A stretch of DNA of 36,624 nt from an uncultured Clostridia bacterium (GCA_934464705.1 CAKSKB010000023.1:1-36624); one strand, 5' to 3'; numbered from the stretch's first letter, positions 23,970-34,004 are shown. Translations and numbers: made by a program. The notes: a model not told the origin generated them from the letters alone.

Positions 23970-24119
23970 TCGCTCGTGCGTTTGTACCTGATAACTTTAT
24001 AGTGTAACGTACGGGATTTATATATATAAATTTGTACTTGCACTGACGGTTTGCGGAAAATCTTTCAATCCGCATATCGAGTACCCGGATATTTATTATC
24101 TTTTAAGGAGGGAAGTACG

Positions 24120-24590
24120 GTGCCAAGAAGAGGACATGTACCTAAGAGAGAGGTTTTAGCCGATCCTTTGTATAACAGCGTTGTAGTAACAAAGCTCATC
24201 AACAACATCATGCTTGACGGCAAAAAGGGTGTTGCTCAGCAGATCGTTTACGGCGCATTCGATATATTAAAGGAAAAAACCGGTAAGGAACCCCTCGAGG
24301 TTTTTGAAGAAGGCCTTAACAATGTTATGCCTGTGCTTGAAGTTAAAGCACGCAGAGTCGGCGGCGCAACCTATCAGGTTCCTGTAGAGGTAAGACCTGA
24401 AAGACGCCAGACATTGGGTCTTCGTTGGTTGACTCAGTTCTCACGCGCAAGAAGCGAAAGAACTATGAGTGAGCGTCTTGCCAACGAATTAATGGATGCC
24501 TGCAACAATATGGGCGGATCCGTTAAGAGAAAAGACGAAATGCACAGAATGGCAGAGGCAAACAAGGCTTTTGCTCATTTCAGATGGTAG
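24120..24590 (+). CDS. rpsG: 30S ribosomal protein S7
   Basis: 156 residues, the standard bacterial length, from MPRRGHVPKREVLADP to NKAFAHFRW. The start is GTG at 24120, preceded by AAGGAGGG; the frame is open 23 codons upstream with no homology. The 150-nt gap after rpsL contains a TGCGGA/TCCGCA hairpin (~24051-24076) that could be a regulatory or processing site. Binds the 3' domain of 16S rRNA and nucleates head assembly. Confidence 0.97.
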   Translation: MPRRGHVPKREVLADPLYNSVVVTKLINNIMLDGKKGVAQQIVYGAFDILKEKTGKEPLEVFEEGLNNVMPVLEVKARRVGGATYQVPVEVRPERRQTLGLRWLTQFSRARSERTMSERLANELMDACNNMGGSVKRKDEMHRMAEANKAFAHFRW

Positions 24591-24632
24591 TTTATACTGC
24601 CGTATATGACTATATGAGAGGAGGAAGGGCTT

Positions 24633-26717
24633 TTGCCTAGGTCACATACATTAGATCATACCAGAAATATCGGTATCATGGCGCATATCGACGCGGGTAA
24701 GACTACGACAACAGAGCGTATTCTTTACTATACCGGTATTAACTATAAAATCGGTGAAACACATGACGGCGGCGCAACCATGGACTGGATGGAGCAGGAA
24801 AAAGAGCGTGGTATCACAATCACCTCCGCTGCAACAACCTGTGAATGGAAAAAGCACCGTATCAACATCATCGATACTCCCGGACATGTTGACTTTACCG
24901 TAGAAGTTGAGCGTTCGCTCAGAGTACTTGACGGTTCTGTTACTGTTCTTTGCGCAAAGGGCGGCGTTGAGCCTCAGACCGAAACCGTTTGGAGACAGGC
25001 TGATACCTACGGCGTACCGAGAATGGTGTTCGTTAACAAGATGGACATCATGGGCGCAGATTATTATAATGTTTTAGACATGATGAAAGATCGTCTGAAA
25101 TGTAACGCAGTACCCCTTCAGCTTCCTATCGGAGCGGAGGACACCTTCAAGGGCATTATCGACCTTATCACCATGAGAGCCGAAGTTTACTACGACGATA
25201 TGGGTAAGGACATCAGGGATGAGGATATTCCGGATGATATGAAGGATAAGGCTCAGGAATACCATGATAAGCTTCTGGAGTCCGTTGCGGAACTCGATGA
25301 AGGCCTCATGGAAAAGTATTTCGCAGGTGAGGAAATCACTATCGACGAAATCAAGAAGGTTATAAGAAAAGCTACCTGCGAAGTTAAAATGATTCCGGTG
25401 CTCTGCGGTACCGCATACCGCAACAAGGGCGTTCAGATGCTTCTTGACGCAATTGTTGATTATATGCCTTCTCCGCTGGATGTACCTTCAATCAAAGGCG
25501 TTAACCCCGATACAGAAGAAGAGGATGTAAGACATTCTTCCGATGAAGAACCGTTCTCCGCCCTCGCATTCAAAATCATGGTTGACCCGTTTGTAGGTAA
25601 ACTTTGCTTCTTCAGAGTATATTCCGGTACGCTCAATAAGGGCTCCGGCGTTCTCAACTCCACAAAGGATGTTAAAGAGCGCGTAGGCCGCCTTGTGCAG
25701 ATGCACTCCAACGAGCGTAAGGATATAGATACGGTTTATTCCGGTGATATCGCCGCAGCGGTTGGTCTTAAATCCACCACAACAGGTGATACTCTCTGCG
25801 ATGAAAACCATCCTATTATACTCGAATCGATGGAATTCCCTGACCCGGTTATCCGTGTTGCCATCGAGCCTAAAACCAAGGCAGGTCAGGAAAAAATGGG
25901 TATCGCTCTCGCAAAGCTTGCGGAAGAAGACCCGACATTCAGAACTTATACGGACGAAGAAACAGGTCAGACGATTATCGCAGGTATGGGCGAGCTTCAT
26001 CTTGAAATTATCGTAGACCGTCTGCTCCGTGAGTATAAGGTTGAGGCAAATGTTGGTAAGCCTCAGGTTTCCTACAAGGAAACAATCAGAAAGCCTGTTA
26101 AGATTGAACACAAATACGCAAGACAGTCCGGCGGTAAGGGTCAGTACGGTCATGTTCTTCTCGAACTTGAACCTCAGGAACCCGGCAAGGGCTACGAGTT
26201 TGTTAATAACATCGTCGGCGGTGCTATTCCGAAGGAATATATCCCCGCAGTTGACGCCGGTATTCAGGGCGCAATGGAAAGCGGTGTGCTTGCAGGCTAC
26301 AATGTAGTTGATATTAAGGCTACTCTTTATGACGGTTCGTATCATGAAGTCGATTCTTCCGAAATGGCGTTCAAGATTGCCGCATCAATGGCATTCAAGG
26401 AAGGCTGCAAGAAGGCAGATCCAGTTCTTCTCGAACCTATCATGAAAGTAGATGTTACCGTACCTGAAGAATACATGGGCGATGTTATGGGTGATATTAA
26501 CTCAAGACGCGGTCAGATTCAGGGTATGGAAGCCCGCAACGGAACACAGGCAATTTCCGCAATGGTTCCGCTGTCCGAAATGTTCGGTTACGCAACCGAC
26601 CTTCGTTCCAGAACACAGGGCCGAGGCAACTACACAATGTTCCCCTCGCACTATGAGGAAGTTCCGAAGAGTATCGCTGAGGAGATCATTAAAAAGCGTT
26701 CAAAATCAGAAGACTGA
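24633..26717 (+). CDS. fusA: Elongation factor G
   Basis: 694-residue translocase GTPase. G1 AHIDAGKTT (17-25), G3 DTPGHVDF and G4 NKMD are intact, followed by the EF-G domains III to V (GMGELHLEIIVDRL, SGGKGQYGHV). The start is TTG at 24633, with GAGGAGG about 8 nt before it, a common choice in Firmicutes. 42 nt after rpsG in the same operon. Confidence 0.97.
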   Translation: MPRSHTLDHTRNIGIMAHIDAGKTTTTERILYYTGINYKIGETHDGGATMDWMEQEKERGITITSAATTCEWKKHRINIIDTPGHVDFTVEVERSLRVLDGSVTVLCAKGGVEPQTETVWRQADTYGVPRMVFVNKMDIMGADYYNVLDMMKDRLKCNAVPLQLPIGAEDTFKGIIDLITMRAEVYYDDMGKDIRDEDIPDDMKDKAQEYHDKLLESVAELDEGLMEKYFAGEEITIDEIKKVIRKATCEVKMIPVLCGTAYRNKGVQMLLDAIVDYMPSPLDVPSIKGVNPDTEEEDVRHSSDEEPFSALAFKIMVDPFVGKLCFFRVYSGTLNKGSGVLNSTKDVKERVGRLVQMHSNERKDIDTVYSGDIAAAVGLKSTTTGDTLCDENHPIILESMEFPDPVIRVAIEPKTKAGQEKMGIALAKLAEEDPTFRTYTDEETGQTIIAGMGELHLEIIVDRLLREYKVEANVGKPQVSYKETIRKPVKIEHKYARQSGGKGQYGHVLLELEPQEPGKGYEFVNNIVGGAIPKEYIPAVDAGIQGAMESGVLAGYNVVDIKATLYDGSYHEVDSSEMAFKIAASMAFKEGCKKADPVLLEPIMKVDVTVPEEYMGDVMGDINSRRGQIQGMEARNGTQAISAMVPLSEMFGYATDLRSRTQGRGNYTMFPSHYEEVPKSIAEEIIKKRSKSED

Positions 26718-26726
26718 TTTTAGGTA

Positions 26727-26755
26727 TTGATTTTTCTGCTGAAATATGGTAGAAT
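26727..26755 (+). promoter_or_regulatory. Separate promoter for tuf
   Basis: TTGATT (26727-26732), 17-nt spacer, TAGAAT (26750-26755), in the 77-nt gap between fusA and tuf; allows extra tuf expression. Confidence 0.65.
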
Positions 26756-26794
26756 ATAATTATAATAATTTTTAAAATTAAGGAGGATTTCCTA

Positions 26795-27997
26795 ATGGCT
26801 AAGGAAAAATTCGAAAGAACCAAACCCCATGTTAACATTGGTACAATCGGTCATGTTGACCATGGTAAGACAACTTTGACAGCTGCAATCACAAAGGTGC
26901 TCTCTTTCTCCGGTAAAGCTTCTTACAAAGCTTATGACCAGATCGACGGTGCTCCCGAAGAAAGAGAAAGAGGTATTACAATCTCCACAGCTCATGTTGA
27001 GTATGAGACAGAAACCCGTCACTATGCTCATGTTGACTGCCCCGGACATGCCGATTATGTTAAGAACATGATCACCGGTGCTGCTCAGATGGACGGCGCT
27101 ATCCTCGTTGTTTCCGCTGCTGACGGTCCTATGCCTCAGACCCGTGAACACATTCTTCTTTCCAGACAGGTTGGCGTACCTTACATCGTTGTATTCATGA
27201 ACAAGGCTGACCAGGTTGACGATCCCGAACTTCTCGAGCTCGTTGAAATGGAAATCAGAGACCTTCTCAATGAATATGAATTCCCGGGAGATGAAATCCC
27301 GATCGTTGTAGGTTCTGCTCTCGCAGCACTTGAATCTACTTCCACAGACCCGAATGCACCTGAGTATCAGCCTATCCTCAAGCTTATGGAAGCTGTTGAC
27401 TCTTACATTCCTACACCTGAAAGAAAGACTGATCTTCCTTTCCTTATGCCTGTCGAAGATGTATTCTCGATCTCCGGTCGTGGTACTGTTGCTACAGGTA
27501 GAGTTGAAAGAGGTCAGCTCAAGATCAATGACGAAGTTGAAATCGTTGGTCTTACAGACGAAAAGCGTAAAGTTGTTGTTACCGGTATCGAAATGTTCAG
27601 AAAGACAATGGACTATGCTGAAGCCGGCGATAACATCGGTGCACTTCTCCGTGGTGTTGCAAGAGACGAAATCGAAAGAGGTCAGGTTCTTGCTAAGCCC
27701 GGCACAATTCATCCTCATACAAAGTTTAAGGGCGAAATCTATGTCCTGACTAAGGATGAAGGCGGCCGTCATACACCTTTCTTCAACAACTACAGACCTC
27801 AGTTCTATTTCAGAACAACTGATGTTACCGGCGTAATCGCTCTTCCCGAAGGCGTTGAAATGTGCATGCCCGGAGATAATGTTTCCATCTCTGTTGAGCT
27901 TATCACACCTATCGCTATCGAAGAAGGTTTGAGATTCGCTATCCGTGAAGGCGGAAGAACAGTTGGTTCCGGCGTTGTTGCTTCTGTTGGTGACTGA
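26795..27997 (+). CDS. tuf: Elongation factor Tu
   Basis: 400-residue aminoacyl-tRNA carrier GTPase. GHVDHGKTT (19-27), DCPGHADYVKNMITGAAQMD and NKAD are intact, as are domains II and III up to GGRTVGSGVVASV. AAGGAGG precedes the ATG. Codon use here, as in rpsL to fusA, is more biased than elsewhere in the window (GTT, GCT, CGT), as expected for a highly expressed gene. Confidence 0.98.
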   Translation: MAKEKFERTKPHVNIGTIGHVDHGKTTLTAAITKVLSFSGKASYKAYDQIDGAPEERERGITISTAHVEYETETRHYAHVDCPGHADYVKNMITGAAQMDGAILVVSAADGPMPQTREHILLSRQVGVPYIVVFMNKADQVDDPELLELVEMEIRDLLNEYEFPGDEIPIVVGSALAALESTSTDPNAPEYQPILKLMEAVDSYIPTPERKTDLPFLMPVEDVFSISGRGTVATGRVERGQLKINDEVEIVGLTDEKRKVVVTGIEMFRKTMDYAEAGDNIGALLRGVARDEIERGQVLAKPGTIHPHTKFKGEIYVLTKDEGGRHTPFFNNYRPQFYFRTTDVTGVIALPEGVEMCMPGDNVSISVELITPIAIEEGLRFAIREGGRTVGSGVVASVGD

Positions 27998-28018
27998 TTA
28001 ATTTAATCCGTTAAATTT

Positions 28019-28053
28019 AACGCAGACTGCAAATTTGCAGTCTGCGTTTTTTT
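28019..28053. terminator. Terminator after tuf (bidirectional)
   Basis: AACGCAGACTGCAAA pairs with TTTGCAGTCTGCGTT, followed by T7; on the other strand A-rich sequence precedes it. It lies 1 nt from the end of the convergent AraC gene. Confidence 0.9.
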
Positions 28054-28054
28054 G

Positions 28055-28846
28055 TTATAGAATCAGCCGCTCCTCGTACTTTGCCAAATTCATTGATTTT
28101 TGGTAACGGGTCGGCGTAGTGGTGGTTAATTCAAGAAAGACCCTGTTAAACTGTCTTATGCTGCCGAATCCCGACTCCATAGCCGCATTTGAAACCGAGG
28201 TTTGCGCCAAAAGCTTTATAGCCCGATGAATCCTTATCTGATTGAGAACTTGTGAAAAAGTCACTCCGTTCAGGTATTTGGGAAACATTTGGCAGGCATA
28301 GTATCGGTTTACTCCTATGGCGGCGGCAAAGCTGTCGAGAGTTATCTTTTCGGTATAATGCTGTTCAAGATAAGATATGCCGCGGCAAATCGCAAGCGAG
28401 CGGTCCCTGACCGATTTAACCGTCGGAATATCATATAAAAGGCTCCGCAAAACCAGCTGCATTTCCCTCTCGTTTTCCGGAAAGGAAAGAGGCTTTTCGG
28501 TGAGATAGTCCACATATGCAAGACAGGCGTCCGATATCTTTCCCACAGACTTTGACGATATGGGGAGCCTCTGAAGCAAATCCCCGAAAATCAGCGGAGA
28601 AAAACAGAAAACACGGATTTTGCCGTCCGTAAACGAGTGCGGCTCAAGAGGATAAATAAATGTCCCGTCCCCTGCCGTGAGGAACCGCTCCGCGTCCCCC
28701 ACGGTTATTTTTATGCTTCCTTCAAGGCAAACCACTATTTCCGCATAATAATTTATGTGCATCGGACTCGTCGAATATTTCGGAATATTGTCCGAATATA
28801 TGTAAAACGACGGGTCCAAATCATCTCTGTATACTTTGAATTTCAT
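28055..28846 (-). CDS. AraC-family transcriptional regulator
   Basis: 263 residues. The N-terminal half is a cupin-like effector domain (YAEIVVCLEGSIKITVGD, GTFIYPLEPHSF). The C-terminal ~100 residues hold two helix-turn-helix motifs: ITLDSFAAAIGVNRYYACQMF and SVSNAAMESGFGSIRQFNRVF, the second ending in the family-typical TPTRYQ. The start at 28846 has GAGG 8 nt upstream; a GTG three codons earlier lacks spacing. It is divergent from the GH127 operon with a 100-nt shared region, so it very likely controls that operon in response to a sugar. Confidence 0.9.
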   Translation of the reverse strand: MKFKVYRDDLDPSFYIYSDNIPKYSTSPMHINYYAEIVVCLEGSIKITVGDAERFLTAGDGTFIYPLEPHSFTDGKIRVFCFSPLIFGDLLQRLPISSKSVGKISDACLAYVDYLTEKPLSFPENEREMQLVLRSLLYDIPTVKSVRDRSLAICRGISYLEQHYTEKITLDSFAAAIGVNRYYACQMFPKYLNGVTFSQVLNQIRIHRAIKLLAQTSVSNAAMESGFGSIRQFNRVFLELTTTTPTRYQKSMNLAKYEERLIL

Positions 28847-28889
28847 AAATACCACCTCAATATATGACTATAATTTTATCCTTTTTTTC

Positions 28890-28918
28890 TTGATTTGTCA
28901 ATAGCTTTTTTATATAAT
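28890..28918 (+). promoter_or_regulatory. Promoter of the GH127 sugar operon
   Basis: TTGATT (28890-28895), 17-nt spacer, TATAAT (28913-28918), 28 nt before the start codon and inside the AraC/GH127 divergent region. Confidence 0.7.
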
Positions 28919-28946
28919 TAAAGAAAAAGTATGAAAGGAGAAATAT

Positions 28947-30866
28947 ATGGAAAAATTCAACAAATTATCGGAAGTCCGAATGAATCAGATACGCCCAAAG
29001 GGCTGGATTCTGAATTTTTTGAAAACAGAAGCGGCAGGAATGCCCGGAAATCTTCATAAAATCGGCTATCCGTTCGACCGCGCATGCTGGCAGTACCGCA
29101 CATTGGTTGACGGCGGCTGCTCCGAGTGGTGGCCTTATGAGCAAACGGCTTACTGGATTGACGCTGTTGTCAGAACCGCAATTTTCACCGATGACGATAA
29201 GCTGTTTGATGTTGTAAAAGACCAGATTGAAGCGTCTTTTGCGGATGACGGCGACCCGTTTATAGGTCCGCTGGAACTTAAACCGGACGCTCCACGCAAC
29301 CGCTGGCCGCATGCGGTTTATTTCCGTGCGCTTTATGCGCTCTGGAGCAATACGGGCGATGAAAAATATCTGCAGAAAATGCGGAATCACTATCTCAATG
29401 ACAGCCACAGCTACAAATATAACAGAGATGTTGCCAATATCGAAACAATGCTTAAAATTGCGGAAGTTTACGATGACAATGAGCTTTATGAAAAGGCCGT
29501 TAAAGCATATGACGCTCACAGAAGCCTCGGTGAAATTGCCGCCGCTGATGATTTGCTGTCCGACAGGGTTCCGAACGAGCACGGCGTGACCTTTCATGAG
29601 GACGCAAAGCTGCCGGCAATTCTCTATTCCTATACCGGCGACCGGGAAATGCTCGATGCATCGATAAACGGCTTCAAAAAGATTGCCCGTTACCATATGC
29701 TTCCCGACGGAATTCCGAGCAGCAACGAAAAAACATGCGGAAACGAAAGCAGACGCATGCACGAATCCTGCGACATTTCGGACGCCGTATGGTCTCTCGG
29801 ATATATGCTCGAAGCGACAGGCGACGGAAAGTACGCAGACTGCATAGAGCGTGCCGTTTTCAACGCTCTCCCGGGCGCTGTAGGTCCGGATTTCAAAACG
29901 ATACAGTATTTTTCGTGCGTAAATCAGGTGATTGCTGCGAGAAATTCCATGCACCTCCCGGCATGGAAAAATACGCCCAGAATGGCGTTTCAGCCGCATC
30001 ATTACCCCGAATGCTGCCCGGGGAACATCGGCAGAACCATGCCCAACTACACCGCAAGAATGTACCAGACCTTCAAAGGCGGCATTGCAGTAAGCCTTTA
30101 CGGCGACAGTGTGTTCGATAACGGAGATGTAAAAATCCTGCAGGAGGGCAATTATCCGTTCGGAGATGAGGTGAAGCTGACCGTAACACTTAGCAAAACG
30201 GCGGAAATAAAGCTTAAACTCCGTATTCCGCAGTGGTCAAAAAGAACTGTACTTTATAAAAACGACACATTGCTTGATTTTACAATTATAAACGGATATG
30301 CCGAAACTTCGGTAAAGGACGGCGACACAATTTCGCTTAATTTTGAAAAAGCATTTTCGGGCAACTCATCGCCCGATGGCGGAGTTTATTTTACATACGG
30401 TCCGCTGCTGCTTGCACTCAAAATCAAGGAGCGAATAGAAATTGACAGCAAAGAGCCGAGGCAGACGCCTGATTTCCCGGCGCTCAATATCTATCCCGAT
30501 TCACCGTGGAGCTATGCCGTCACCGGCTGGGAACGCCCGGAAAGCATAAATGTTTCGCAGTCGGAGAGCCCCTTTTGGAAAGGCAATCCGCTTGAAATAA
30601 AAATCAAGGCAAAAACCCTTTCGGACTGGTCGCTGATTGAAGAAAACAATAAAGAAATGGGACTTGTAGGCGGCGAAGGAATAGACCAGAAGCAGATTGA
30701 CTGCGGTGCGTCCATTGTTTCCGATAAGCTTATCATGACGCCGGACCTTCCGGAGTCTTCGTTTATCGAAAAGCACCTCGGCGATTTTGAGGAAATCACC
30801 CTTGTGCCTTACGGCTGCACCAATATCCGCCTTACGGTTTTCCCGAAATACAAACGAGAGGACTAA
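28947..30866 (+). CDS. GH127-type glycosidase (DUF1680, beta-L-arabinofuranosidase-like)
   Basis: 639 residues. Cysteine-dependent glycosidase of the GH127/GH146 type, known to release beta-L-arabinofuranose. The zinc/nucleophile residues of B. longum HypBA1 (Glu338, Cys340, Cys417, Cys418) correspond here to Glu273 and Cys275 (MHESCD) and Cys356-Cys357 (PECCPGNIGR). An (alpha/alpha)6 barrel is followed by beta domains. No signal peptide, so the substrate is probably taken up first. AAAGGAG precedes the ATG. First gene of a four-gene operon, 2 nt before the FAD oxidoreductase. Confidence 0.85.
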   Translation: MEKFNKLSEVRMNQIRPKGWILNFLKTEAAGMPGNLHKIGYPFDRACWQYRTLVDGGCSEWWPYEQTAYWIDAVVRTAIFTDDDKLFDVVKDQIEASFADDGDPFIGPLELKPDAPRNRWPHAVYFRALYALWSNTGDEKYLQKMRNHYLNDSHSYKYNRDVANIETMLKIAEVYDDNELYEKAVKAYDAHRSLGEIAAADDLLSDRVPNEHGVTFHEDAKLPAILYSYTGDREMLDASINGFKKIARYHMLPDGIPSSNEKTCGNESRRMHESCDISDAVWSLGYMLEATGDGKYADCIERAVFNALPGAVGPDFKTIQYFSCVNQVIAARNSMHLPAWKNTPRMAFQPHHYPECCPGNIGRTMPNYTARMYQTFKGGIAVSLYGDSVFDNGDVKILQEGNYPFGDEVKLTVTLSKTAEIKLKLRIPQWSKRTVLYKNDTLLDFTIINGYAETSVKDGDTISLNFEKAFSGNSSPDGGVYFTYGPLLLALKIKERIEIDSKEPRQTPDFPALNIYPDSPWSYAVTGWERPESINVSQSESPFWKGNPLEIKIKAKTLSDWSLIEENNKEMGLVGGEGIDQKQIDCGASIVSDKLIMTPDLPESSFIEKHLGDFEEITLVPYGCTNIRLTVFPKYKRED

Positions 30867-30868
30867 AT

Positions 30869-32725
30869 ATGAAACGCATTGAAGAGAGATATAAAGAAAA
30901 AAGTTATGATGTTATTGTGGTCGGCGGAGGAATGGCGGGATTGTGCGCAGCGCTTGAGTCTGCAAGGAACGGAGCGCATACGGCGCTTGTCCATTCAAGG
31001 CCGGTACTTGGCGGCAACGCATCAAGCGAAATCCGCGTGCATATATCGGGAGCCGACCACAGCCTCGAAAAACCCGATTATGCCGAATCGGGAATTTTAT
31101 ACGAATTAATGCTTGAGAACAAAGCAAGGAACGAAAACTTCAGCTATTCCACATGGGATCTGGTTTTGTTTGAGGCAGCAAAAAAGCAGGAAAATCTCAC
31201 CGTGTATTACAACACCGTTATGTATGACTGCGAAACGGCGCAGGACAAAATAACGGCTGTTCTCTGCGTGCAGGAAACAACCGAAATGAGGTTCAGATTA
31301 AGCGCGCCGATTTTCATCGACAGCACCGGTAACGGAACGCTCGGATACTATGCCGGAGCGGAGTACCGTCAGGGAAGCGAGTCAAAGGGCGAAACCGGAG
31401 AGCTCCACGCCCCAAAAAAAGCCAACAACGAGAGAATGGGCAACACAATATTTTTCCGCGCACGGGATATGGGGCATCCGGTTTTGTTCACTCCGCCCGC
31501 ATTTGCAAAGAAGTTCACAGAGGAAGATTTGAAATACCGTATGCACAGCGCAAATCAAAAGGTTGACTACTCAACCTGCCTTGACCCGGAAAAGAACGAG
31601 AAAACGGGAGGCGTTTCGGCAAGGGGCATAGATTACGGCTACTTTTGGATAGAGCTTATGGGCGATAAGGACGATATCATAACGGACTACGAAAACCTAA
31701 GAGACGACCTCGTTGCAAATCTTTACGGCGTATGGGACCATATTAAAAACGGCGGCGACCACGGTGCCGAAAACTATGCGCTCGAATGGGTCGGAATGCT
31801 TCCCGGCACAAGAGAATCAAGAAGGCTTGTCGGCGATTATCTTTTGTCGGAAACCGACATACTTTCAAACAAAATATTTGATGATGCGGTTTGCTACGGC
31901 GGCTGGTGCGTGGATCTGCACACGGCGCACGGGCTTTTGGATCTTGACAAACACCCCTCGGGAGACTGCTTTTTCTTTGACGGGATTTACACAATTCCGT
32001 ACAGAAGCTACTATTCCAAAAACATCAGCAATCTGTTTATGGCGGGAAGGGACATCAGCGCAACCAAGCTTGGTATGTGCAGCACGAGAATTATAGGCTG
32101 CTGCGCAATCGGCGGACAGGCTGTCGGTGCGGCTGCCTCCCTGTGCACAAAGTACAAATGCATGCCGCGCGGAATTTCGGAGCATATATCGGAGCTTCAG
32201 CAGCTTATCCTGAAGGATGACGGATTTATACCGGGCGTTAAAAACACGGACAGCTCGGACCTGGCAAGGAAAGCCGTATTCAGCGCAAGCTCCTTTATAT
32301 CGGAATGCGAGCCGCAAAAGGTTATCGACGGAATTTCACGGCGAATAGGCAGCAATATGCACGGCTGGGTGTCGGACGGCATATCCGAAAAAGGCGAAAC
32401 CCTTATAATGCAATGGGATAAAGCGCAGTCTGTGTCCGAGCTGAGATTTACATTCCATTCGGATTTTAATTATCCCATCAGAGTAACAATGTCGCCGAAC
32501 AGGCAAAAGCAGCAGCGCCCCGGAGTTCCGCCCGAACTGGTTCGGGATTATGACATAGTTATGAAAAAAGGCAATGAAGTTATAAATACAATCAGCATCC
32601 GCGGGAATTACCAACGGCACAGGGTGCACCGTTTCCGTGCGGTCGAATGCGATTCGGTTGAGCTGAACATTTCGGCAACCAACGGAGCGGAAAATGCGGT
32701 GGTTTTTGAGGTAAGAGCATATTAG
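30869..32725 (+). CDS. FAD-dependent oxidoreductase with C-terminal discoidin-like domain
   Basis: 618 residues. A Rossmann fold at the N-terminus (YDVIVVGGGMAGLCAALESA, ~13-32) with GGNASSEIRVHISG and the later DSTGNGTLGYYAGAEYRQG places it in the FAD_oxidored family. A second FAD loop appears as NLFMAGRDISATKLGMCSTR. Residues ~490-618 (VSELRFTFHSDFNYP to FEVRAY) look like a beta-sandwich of the F5/8 type C kind that often binds carbohydrate. The substrate is unknown; in this operon, oxidation of a sugar hydroxyl is a reasonable idea. It starts 2 nt after the GH127 stop with GAGAGGA upstream. Confidence 0.82.
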   Translation: MKRIEERYKEKSYDVIVVGGGMAGLCAALESARNGAHTALVHSRPVLGGNASSEIRVHISGADHSLEKPDYAESGILYELMLENKARNENFSYSTWDLVLFEAAKKQENLTVYYNTVMYDCETAQDKITAVLCVQETTEMRFRLSAPIFIDSTGNGTLGYYAGAEYRQGSESKGETGELHAPKKANNERMGNTIFFRARDMGHPVLFTPPAFAKKFTEEDLKYRMHSANQKVDYSTCLDPEKNEKTGGVSARGIDYGYFWIELMGDKDDIITDYENLRDDLVANLYGVWDHIKNGGDHGAENYALEWVGMLPGTRESRRLVGDYLLSETDILSNKIFDDAVCYGGWCVDLHTAHGLLDLDKHPSGDCFFFDGIYTIPYRSYYSKNISNLFMAGRDISATKLGMCSTRIIGCCAIGGQAVGAAASLCTKYKCMPRGISEHISELQQLILKDDGFIPGVKNTDSSDLARKAVFSASSFISECEPQKVIDGISRRIGSNMHGWVSDGISEKGETLIMQWDKAQSVSELRFTFHSDFNYPIRVTMSPNRQKQQRPGVPPELVRDYDIVMKKGNEVINTISIRGNYQRHRVHRFRAVECDSVELNISATNGAENAVVFEVRAY

Positions 32726-32747
32726 GAAGCTAAAGGAGAGAGCGGTA

Positions 32748-34001
32748 ATGGAGAATTGTATCGCAGAAAGCGGAGCAATTAATCGGATTGAGGAATTTGC
32801 AAGGCAGTGGAAAACGACAAGTGCGCTGATCGTCGGAGATGTAAACACATTTTCACTTGCGGGAGATAAGATAAAAGAAATCCTCGAAGGCATGGGGATT
32901 GAAACGGTATCGTATATTTACCGTGACGAGCGGCTTGAACCGGACGAAAATGCGGTCGGAAGGCTGATATTTGAATATAATAACGATATTGATTTAATAG
33001 TCGGGATAGGTTCGGGCGTAATCAACGATATATGCAAAATTATTTCAAATTATACCAAAACAAAATACATTATTGCCGCAACAGCGCCGATGGACGGATA
33101 TGCGTCGCCGCTGTCGGCAATGGTAAAGAACGGTCTGAAAGTCACAATACCGTCAAAATGCGCTGACGCGGTGCTGGCAGATACAAGCATAATAAAGAAT
33201 GCGCCGATCGGAATGCTGAAAGCCGGTTTGGGCGAGATGCTGTCAAAATACATCAGCATATGCGAATGGAGAATAGCCCATATTATACTCGGCGAAACAT
33301 ATTTTGAAGACATAGCTGACAATGTAATGAGCGCCGTAAAAAGATGCGTTGCCGATGCAGATAAGCTTACCGAAAGGGATGAAATCGCCGTAAAGCACCT
33401 TTTTGAAGGGCTCATTACTACGGGCGAAAGCATGGTGCTTGCAAAAATGACGCGCCCTGCCTCGGGCGGCGAGCACTATATGTCGCATATGTGGGATATG
33501 AGGGGGCTGGAATTCGGCACGCCCACAATGCTTCACGGTTCACAGGTCGGGCTTGCGGCGAAGATATGCGTTAAGCTGTACCACAAGCTGGAAAGCATCA
33601 TGCCTGACAGAGAAAAGGCAATACGGTATGCCGAAAGCTTCGATATCGAAAAATGGAACTTGCAGCTGAGGAGCTTTTTGGGCAAAGCCGCAGAACCCCT
33701 GATAGAGCTGGAGAAAAAGGAACGCAAGTATGACCTGCAAAAGCACCGCAAACGCCTTGAAGTCATCATAGAAAAGTGGGATGAGATAACGGCGGTGATA
33801 AAAAACACACTGCCCTCCGACGCCGAAATGGATAACATATTCGCCCGGGCACAGCTGCCGGCCGCGCTCGGTGATGAGCCTTTGGATGAGAAGACGGTTT
33901 CAATGACTGTAAAGGCAAGCAAAGAAATGCGTGACAAATATGTTCTTGCCCGTCTGCTTTGGGATCTTGGACTCACAGACGAGTTTTGCAAAGGAGAATA
34001 A
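32748..34001 (+). CDS. AraM/G1PDH-like alcohol dehydrogenase
   Basis: 417 residues of the sn-glycerol-1-phosphate dehydrogenase family, which reduces dihydroxyacetone phosphate or related keto-phosphates with NAD(P)H. NAD loop GIGSGVINDICK; APMDGYAS; metal-site region GGEHYMSHMW (His243, His247) and LHGSQVG (His263). The first metal ligand, usually Asp in GFGDLLAKY-type motifs, is Glu163 (LGEMLSKY). B. subtilis AraM lies in the arabinose operon, so finding this gene next to an arabinofuranosidase-like enzyme is consistent with arabinose or polyol catabolism. GGAGAGA precedes the ATG. 22 nt after the FAD gene and 3 nt before the TIM-barrel gene. Confidence 0.8.
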   Translation: MENCIAESGAINRIEEFARQWKTTSALIVGDVNTFSLAGDKIKEILEGMGIETVSYIYRDERLEPDENAVGRLIFEYNNDIDLIVGIGSGVINDICKIISNYTKTKYIIAATAPMDGYASPLSAMVKNGLKVTIPSKCADAVLADTSIIKNAPIGMLKAGLGEMLSKYISICEWRIAHIILGETYFEDIADNVMSAVKRCVADADKLTERDEIAVKHLFEGLITTGESMVLAKMTRPASGGEHYMSHMWDMRGLEFGTPTMLHGSQVGLAAKICVKLYHKLESIMPDREKAIRYAESFDIEKWNLQLRSFLGKAAEPLIELEKKERKYDLQKHRKRLEVIIEKWDEITAVIKNTLPSDAEMDNIFARAQLPAALGDEPLDEKTVSMTVKASKEMRDKYVLARLLWDLGLTDEFCKGE

Positions 34002-34004
34002 CCT

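Noticed and set aside
25488..26345. 285-codon open frame on the minus strand
   Set aside because: Antisense to fusA and without any recognisable protein features.
26792..27772. 326-codon open frame on the minus strand
   Set aside because: Antisense to tuf, Cys/Ser/Asn-rich without domains; a shadow of highly biased codons.
28965..30002. 345-codon open frame on the minus strand
   Set aside because: Antisense to the GH127 gene with its conserved catalytic residues; no independent support.
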